From: Rhizophagus irregularis
Lineage: Eukaryota > Glomeromycota > Glomeromycetes > Glomerales > Glomeraceae
Direction of reading: 5' to 3'
Assembly: GCF_026210795.1 (NCBI RefSeq)
Contig: NC_089448.1
Location: forward strand, 3,038,001-3,102,000
Length of the DNA stretch: 64,000 nucleotides
Shown here: positions 58,649-64,000 of the stretch, piece by piece
Layout: the number at the start of each line of letters is the position of its first letter
How positions within the stretch are numbered: the first letter of the stretch is position 1
Notes under the pieces: generated by a model
What the model was told of the DNA's origin: nothing
The model's database searches: none
The model's input: the letters and a program-made list of their open reading frames with translations, nothing else
Made by a program: the position numbers and the translations under genes

Positions 58649-59107
58649 ATGAATCACAATACTTTACAAAATAATCAAAATAATTCCACTTTTACTGAAT
58701 TCAGTAATTTGCAGTCTACTGTTATTCAACCGATTCAACCAGTACATTCCTTGAATATTAATTATAATGATGTGAATGTCAACTCTTCTGACAATAATTT
58801 CCCAACATATTATACAAACACCCATTATTTAGATCAACAACCCACTTCTAACGAAAATATCTCAACTCCAATTGCCTCCTCGTATGCTCCGCAGTATGTT
58901 GGACCGCAGCAGACTACTGAAAATACTCTTCCACTTAATTTATTTAACATGACCAATGTTAATCCTTCTCAATCCCAAATCCTTAGTTTTGATATTCCCG
59001 GATTTAAAATTATCGTCATACCCACTTCTTCTCAACAACAAGATAACACCTACTTGAATCATTCTTCAGATATCTCAGATACTCAATTCACCCAATTCCA
59101 ACAATAA
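58649..59107 (+). CDS. Q/N-rich protein with conserved hydrophobic core (copy D)
   Basis: Single exon, 152 residues from the ATG at 58649 (MNHNTLQNNQNNSTF). An in-frame extension upstream has no ATG and is 5'UTR by comparison with copy C. The layout is as in the others: a disordered N/Q/S/P/Y-rich region, QILSFDIPGFKIIVIPTSSQ (about residues 110-130), and a tail ending QFTQFQQ. This is the only family member on the plus strand, so it is inverted relative to copies A-C. Its promoter block is intact and it is likely functional. No enzymatic or membrane feature is seen. Confidence 0.78.
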   Translation: MNHNTLQNNQNNSTFTEFSNLQSTVIQPIQPVHSLNINYNDVNVNSSDNNFPTYYTNTHYLDQQPTSNENISTPIASSYAPQYVGPQQTTENTLPLNLFNMTNVNPSQSQILSFDIPGFKIIVIPTSSQQQDNTYLNHSSDISDTQFTQFQQ

Positions 59108-60020
59108 ATTCTCTGGATTATAACATATAGCTTATATTCTTAAATTTTTATTATTTCTCTTTTTTTCTTTTTATGCTCTTTATTTTATTTGTATTGTAAT
59201 TCTTATATTATCAAAGCATTTCATTATATAAATAAAATATTATTTATTTATCTTTCCGCCCTTTAAGTATGATTATGTGAATAATAACTTTGGTCTATTT
59301 ATAACGTCGAAATATTTATTGGAGTGTTACACGTATGGCATAAATTAATGCTATACTTTCTTCGTAAAAGATTAACCTCTAATACTATATTAAAAAAAAG
59401 AACTACTAGGAATTTCTAATCATATATTTGAGTAAATAATTTAGTAGATACTAAAGCTTCTTTTTGATTCGTTACCGTACATAATTTTATTAGAAATAAT
59501 TTTAGGATTTGGTGAGAGTTTAGGTTATAGACTACGTTTCGATCCATATATACCGAAACTCAGATTCCTCGAAAATGCACTCAGAGATATTGTTACCACA
59601 TTTAAGCCAGGTACAGTTAAAAGGCATATCTCATTTTCAGCTAACCAAAAAAATCAATTTTTATCAAACTACGCAAGTTCATAGAATGTTCAACTGAGCT
59701 GAAGTTTTCACACTTTTAGATCCTAAATTAATGTTTATAGTGATTAAATTAATATATTTATATTTCCTTTTGCAGAACAATTTAACATTTATATGAACAT
59801 GAACTTTGAAACATTAACTTTTAGAAGCATCATATACTAATAAAGAGTAAATTCTTAACTAGTATTCTTGTTAAAAAATTCTAAATTCCTATTAAATTTT
59901 ATTTTTAAGGAAATTAATAAAATTTTCTTCATCTAAACTATCTTTCTCCAAATTATCTTCCAAATCTAGTAACTTTTAAACTAAATATTCATTGTAGATT
60001 TTAATTTATATTTTAATAAA
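59108..60020. other. Intergenic with a repeat-like open stretch
   Basis: The 3' flank (about 59240-59360) resembles 60535-60630 (AATAATAACTTTGGTC ... TATTGGA). The stretch 59500-59700 is less AT-rich and open on the plus strand for about 65 codons (ESLGYRLRFDPYIPKLRFLE). It has no start codon and may be part of an interspersed repeat, so I call no gene. Confidence 0.35.
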
Positions 60021-60029
60021 TAAATATGT

Positions 60030-60350
60030 ATATAACGAACCCTCCGTTTCCAGGAGGTATAGAGTTGAATTCGTTATAATATATCGCCGGACTAGTAGAT
60101 AATTTAGGCCAAATTTGTAGTGCTGACCAGAATTATAATTTCGTTGAACAGAAATTTTCGAAAAGTTACTGATAACACTATAAATTTGGCCTGGATTAGT
60201 ATATAATAATATGCATATGGCTTTTTGTTATACATAGAAAATATAATAAATAATATAACAGATAACGATAAGCTAATATATATAAAATCAGTTCTGGAAT
60301 TCTGGTTTGGTATAACAAGAGTTTAGAACAAACAGGTTCGTTATAACCAG
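60030..60350. mobile_element. Decayed TATAACGAA-ended repeat with a nested hairpin
   Basis: The left end TATAACGAACC and the right end GGTTCGTTATAA are inverted. Inside, AGGCCAAATTTGTAGTG (60107-60123) pairs with CACTATAAATTTGGCCT (60176-60192) with one mismatch, forming an 86-bp hairpin element. A further small hairpin CCTCCGTTTCCAGGAGG lies at 60044-60060. No ORF. Borders approximate. Confidence 0.45.
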
Positions 60351-61380
60351 TGGCGAATGCATCTTTCACCGTTTGGCTGTCGGAAAATGTTCTGGTCCGT
60401 ATGTGCCTCATTCATTACTTGAAGATTTAAATTGAAAGAAATACCTTCATATATGAATATTGCGACAAAAAAAAATTATACTTTTATGGTACAATCTTTA
60501 TGTTATTTAAATAATATATTATTAATTATTCTTATAAATGAAATAAATCTGTCTCTTAAGTGAATAATAACTTTGGTCAATTTAAGATTTAGGAACGTTT
60601 ATTGGAATATTATACACGCAAAGATGATATTTTATATTTATTTGTTTTTTTTTGTCACGAATTAAGATCGTTGAAAATCATTAATAAATTTTTTTTCGTA
60701 GAATTTGGGAGTTTGGGTTATTCTAACGGCTGTAAAATCAAAATTAGCTCAAATATAAAAGAATGGTTTTTTTTTTTTGCTTTTTTATTTCTCTTAATCT
60801 TCAGTTATTCTTTTCTAAAGAGCGAAGAACAATTTTGTCGTAAAATGTTAAAACTGAATGATGACAAATATGCGATAATGATGTTAGAATCATCAACTGG
60901 TCAATTTGGAATTTAAAAAATTACATTGACTGCAATATTATTGCTATAAACTGTTAAAATTTAATAATTTAAAAATAAAATCAAAAAAACAATCGGAGAT
61001 CGATAGAAGAGATAATTGTTCTTTTTTATGAAAATTTAAACATTATTTGGATTAAAAAAATTTTTTTTTAGGAAGATTATTTCGATTGTGTGTAACACTG
61101 TAACAACAACATGGATAAGTAAAATTCTTTCGGATAATTTTCTACTACTACGTGACCTAAATATATTCATCACCGGCATCACACACCCGCGTATTCACTG
61201 TTTATATTTATCTTATTTTTTGACATCCAATTAAATATCACCGGTCACGTGGAAGCTATAATTTTGACAAATACGGTAAATAAATTAATGCTTCATAAAA
61301 AAAGATCATTTATTCTTATTGGATAGCTATTATTAGAGAATATTTGGCAGTTGTTTGTATGTGTAACAGCAACTAAAATT
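60351..61380. other. Intergenic, uncertain open frame
   Basis: A 105-codon frame at 60602-60916 includes GSLGYSNGCKIKISSNIKEW and NDDKYAIMMLESSTGQFGI but also long phenylalanine runs. No splice or family support, so it is not called. The segment 61335-61395 is an inverted relative of 41275-41320. Confidence 0.35.
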
Positions 61381-61524
61381 CTTTCGTTGTATGCAGTGAG
61401 TACATGTTTTGGGTTACGTTAATGAAGGATTTTATTATTATTATTTTTTATTTTTTACTTTCATCGTCAAAAATTTTTATTGCTTGCTCTATAAACTATC
61501 TCAGATAATAACAGTAGTAACAAA

Positions 61525-61949
61525 ATGCAAAATAATGAAAATATGGATGAATGGATTAACTGGATTGAAGAAGCTATCAGTAAAAAACATATTAAATATT
61601 ATGAATTTGAAGATTTTAAAAATATTCAAGAAATTGGTTATGAAGCATTTGGAAAGGTTTTCCGTGCAAATTGGAAAGATTTTGATCATTATTTAGCGTT
61701 AAAGTCTTTTTATAATTTTAATAATATTACTTTGAAAGAAATTGTTCATGAGGTACTAATTTTTATTATTATTAATCATGTCTCTTTATATTTTTTTAAA
61801 AAAATTATTCCCCATTCATAATTTAGCTTAAAATTCAACGAGATGTAGATTTTCATGGTAATATTATTCGCTTTTACGGAATAACAAAATCTGATTCTGA
61901 CATCTATTTTTTTTTAATGGCAAAGTTTGAAAAAAATGATAAAAAATAA
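61525..61949 (+). pseudogene. Truncated protein kinase N-lobe (copy of 38427-39789)
   Basis: Exon 1 (61525-61752) is almost identical to exon 1 of the kinase at 39562-39789, with the same splice position, and exon 2 starts at 61827 with a matching acceptor. The glycine loop reads GYEAFGKVF instead of GYGAFGKVF. After KSDSDI the sequence diverges (YFFLMAKFEKNDKK) and stops, giving 116 residues. The C-lobe, catalytic loop and DFG are absent. It cannot be an active kinase; at most it is a short interfering or decoy protein. It is on the opposite strand to the full copy. Confidence 0.7.
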
Positions 61950-62022
61950 AATTATATTAATGATAATCATAAAATTTTTAATAATGGCACAATAGCAGGA
62001 AGTTACTCTTTCTCTTTCGTAA

Positions 62023-62166
62023 ATGGAAAAATCAGCTGAAAATTCACAGGTTGTATCTTATAATAGAGAAACTAAACTATTTTTGCATTTGTTTGATGGA
62101 TCAAATCTTATGATCCAACAAATAAATGTATTAATTCAGACTCTACATGATGAAATCGGTCAATAA
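62023..62166 (+). other. Short open frame, 47 aa, unsupported
   Basis: An ATG-led frame encodes MEKSAENSQVVSYNRETKLF and continues to TLHDEIGQ. It has a balanced composition but no family or splice evidence. It follows the truncated kinase by 75 bp and may be part of another duplicated fragment. Confidence 0.2.
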
Positions 62167-62911
62167 AAAATTATCAAAACAATTTTAATTTTATGAGCAG
62201 GTTATATGACATAATATAAAGTTATCGTGTGTAACGAACAATATAATATATGTATAAATAAAGTAAGATTAATTATTAATTACGTACCAAAAGTGTATGT
62301 GATACTAATCCCAATTCAAGTATCCAACGCAATGTATGTCCACTTACATGAAATCACAGCCCAAATAGTAGTAAAATAATGAATCGTATCCTGTGTTGCA
62401 GAAAATACCTTTTTCGTAAATTTTTTACTCGATAAAGTTTCTTCTATAAAATATGTTCATAATTCACTGTCTGTTACAGAAAGAATACTATTGTGAAACA
62501 AATAAGAATCTTTATTTTCATTAAAATAGTAAGGTTTTATATAGGCAAATTTTACTAAACTATAGTTCTAGATTCTCCAGTTCTGGTTTGCTAAATTTTT
62601 CCATTCCTATAATATAATAATAATTTAAAATAATAATAAATTATGTGATTTTTTCTATATAACAATACCATATCTGAAATTCATGAATATCAATAGTTTA
62701 CTGTAAAAAGTTTATAAAATTACAGGTAATTATAAAATATAATTTGTAAATAAATAAAAAAAATAAAAAAAATAAAAATAATTTATATATTATTATATGA
62801 TTGAAAGGTCATATTAAATTGAAAATAGTAATAATAATTAATTTTTTTTTTTTTACTTTATTGTAAAATAAAATATACATATTGTATATATATAATATAA
62901 AATATAAATAG
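62167..62911. other. Intergenic, 3' flank of the kinase
   Basis: AT-rich, with several AATATAA-type sequences downstream of the minus-strand kinase stop. No gene. Confidence 0.4.
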
Positions 62912-64000
62912 TTAAATTATAAATTCATTTAAACTTTCAGTATCACTTAAAATTTTACTAATATTACGACTTGTATAATATGCTTGTGAGTGAGATTGTA
63001 TAGTAGAATTATTAGTTTGTGTTTGTACTAAAGTATTATTTGCTTTTATAAATTCATGTAATTCATTATCAATCTTAACTATTTTAAACTTAAGATTTCT
63101 ATCCTTATTATTTATCTTACTATAATATTCATTAATACATTTAGTCCATTTAGATATTTTATATTCAAGTTCAGCTATAGTTGGTCTATTTTTTGGTTCT
63201 AAATCCCAACATTTATTCATTAAATCTATATAACATTTTGGAGTGTTTTTTATAATTTTAGGGCGTTCACCTTCACAAATATCTAAGATGAGGTTATGAT
63301 CATGTGCGTTATTATTAAATGGAGGAATACCTGATGTAAATTCCCACATTATCATTGATAAACTATAAATGTCACTCTTTAAAGTATAAGGATTGTTTCT
63401 TAGTATTTCAGGTGCCATAAAAGGTAAAACTCCATAAATTTCATTTGTTTTGTAATGTAAATTATTTATAGGTTTACATAATCCTAAATCACTAATAAAT
63501 ATTTCATAATTAGCTGATATTAAAATATTACCGTCATGAAAATCACCATGAGTTAAATTTGATTCATGAATTACTTTAAGCCCTAATATAATTTTTCTTA
63601 ATAATTGTAATTTATCTTGCCATTTAAATTTAACTATATCAGATAAACATTTTCTCAAACTTCCTTTTTCTGCATAATTCATTATCATTATATAATTTAA
63701 ATTAACTGGATTTTGACTTATTCCAAAAATTTGAGTAAATTTTGAAAATAATTTAGCTTGACAACCATAATGATTTTTCCACTATATAAATAATAAAGAA
63801 ATGTTAAATTTTTATAAAAAAAATAAATTTATTATTAAAAATAAATACTATACCTCATACAGAAATTTACTATTTAAATTTGATGAATTATTAAGTGTTT
63901 TAAGGATAACCTCATGACAATTCCATCTATTCCATTGTTGTTTATCAAAATTCCAATTATCAATAGGTCCATCTGACCAAATAGCTTTATGAATTTCACT
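62912..64000 (-). CDS. Protein kinase, 5' end beyond the window
   Basis: Exon 62912-63781 (290 codons including the stop) joins in phase 0 across a 72-bp GT-AG intron (63782-63853) to an exon running off the window. The upstream exon holds WNRWNCHEVILKTLNN, with the ATP-site lysine. The main exon has NYIMIMNYAEKGSLRKCL, the catalytic loop LTHGDFHDGNIL (HGD in place of HRD), SDLGLCKP in place of DFG, VLPFMAPEIL, SDIYSLSMIMWEFT and KCWDLEPKNRPTIAEL. A polar tail follows. Key residues K, D, N and D are present, so it may be active as a non-RD kinase. It belongs to the same expanded group as the pseudogene at 18425-20009. Confidence 0.85.

Noticed and set aside
60602-60916. 104-codon frame as a membrane protein
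   Set aside because: Phenylalanine runs come from T tracts; no splice or paralogue support, and the upstream part matches non-coding flank near 59.3 kb.

Overview
The window looks like nuclear DNA of an arbuscular mycorrhizal fungus of the Rhizophagus type (Glomeromycotina). It is very AT-rich, with long A and T tracts. Its genes have short GTAAGT/GTATGT...TAG introns. The gene content also fits: BTB-BACK-TLDc proteins, many divergent protein kinases (one with Sel1 remnants), Crinkler-type (CRN) modules, a WD40-like plus ion-channel protein, and several unnamed lineage-specific families. The organism call rests on family recognition and composition, not on a search. No tRNA, rRNA or CRISPR array was seen.

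Layout. 1-3 kb: a fold-back element and an unnamed 375-aa gene. 3.5-6.4 kb: a gene relic, a CRN C-terminal relic and the first Q/N-rich gene. 7-9.5 kb: a 512-bp terminal-inverted-repeat element and a 5'-truncated BTB-BACK-TLDc gene. 9.9-14.4 kb: a 60-codon two-exon gene whose intron holds two identical 185-bp elements in opposite orientation, then a six-exon CRN-header/AAA+ ATPase gene with a damaged start. 14.4-21 kb: AT-rich repeats, a kinase pseudogene and a LINE-like tail. 21-24.6 kb: an intact BTB-BACK-TLDc gene and a third, decayed copy. 25-30.3 kb: an aspartic-protease-like fragment, a tiny-exon pseudogene, a small membrane protein and a 112-codon pseudogene. 31.1-35.1 kb: a seven-exon channel gene. 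36-40 kb: two miniature transposons and a five-exon kinase with decayed Sel1 repeats. 41.4-57.3 kb: two direct copies of a multi-kb segment, separated by a small three-exon gene and a frameshifted family gene. 58.6-64 kb: the last Q/N-rich gene, a kinase N-lobe fragment, and a kinase running off the window end.

Most of the window is built by segmental duplication followed by decay and transposon insertion. Duplicate copies supply empty sites, so target-site duplications can be read directly for several miniature elements: TA, CCT, TCT, TTC, TAA, and TTAA or shorter. The genes that look functional are the channel, the second BTB-BACK-TLDc gene, the five-exon kinase, the 375-aa gene, three of the Q/N-rich genes, the kinase at the right edge and a few small genes. 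The most distinctive items are the Q/N-rich family with an invariant hydrophobic core, the CRN-header/AAA+ fusion lying near CRN nuclease-like relics, and the intron carrying an exact 185-bp inverted pair.
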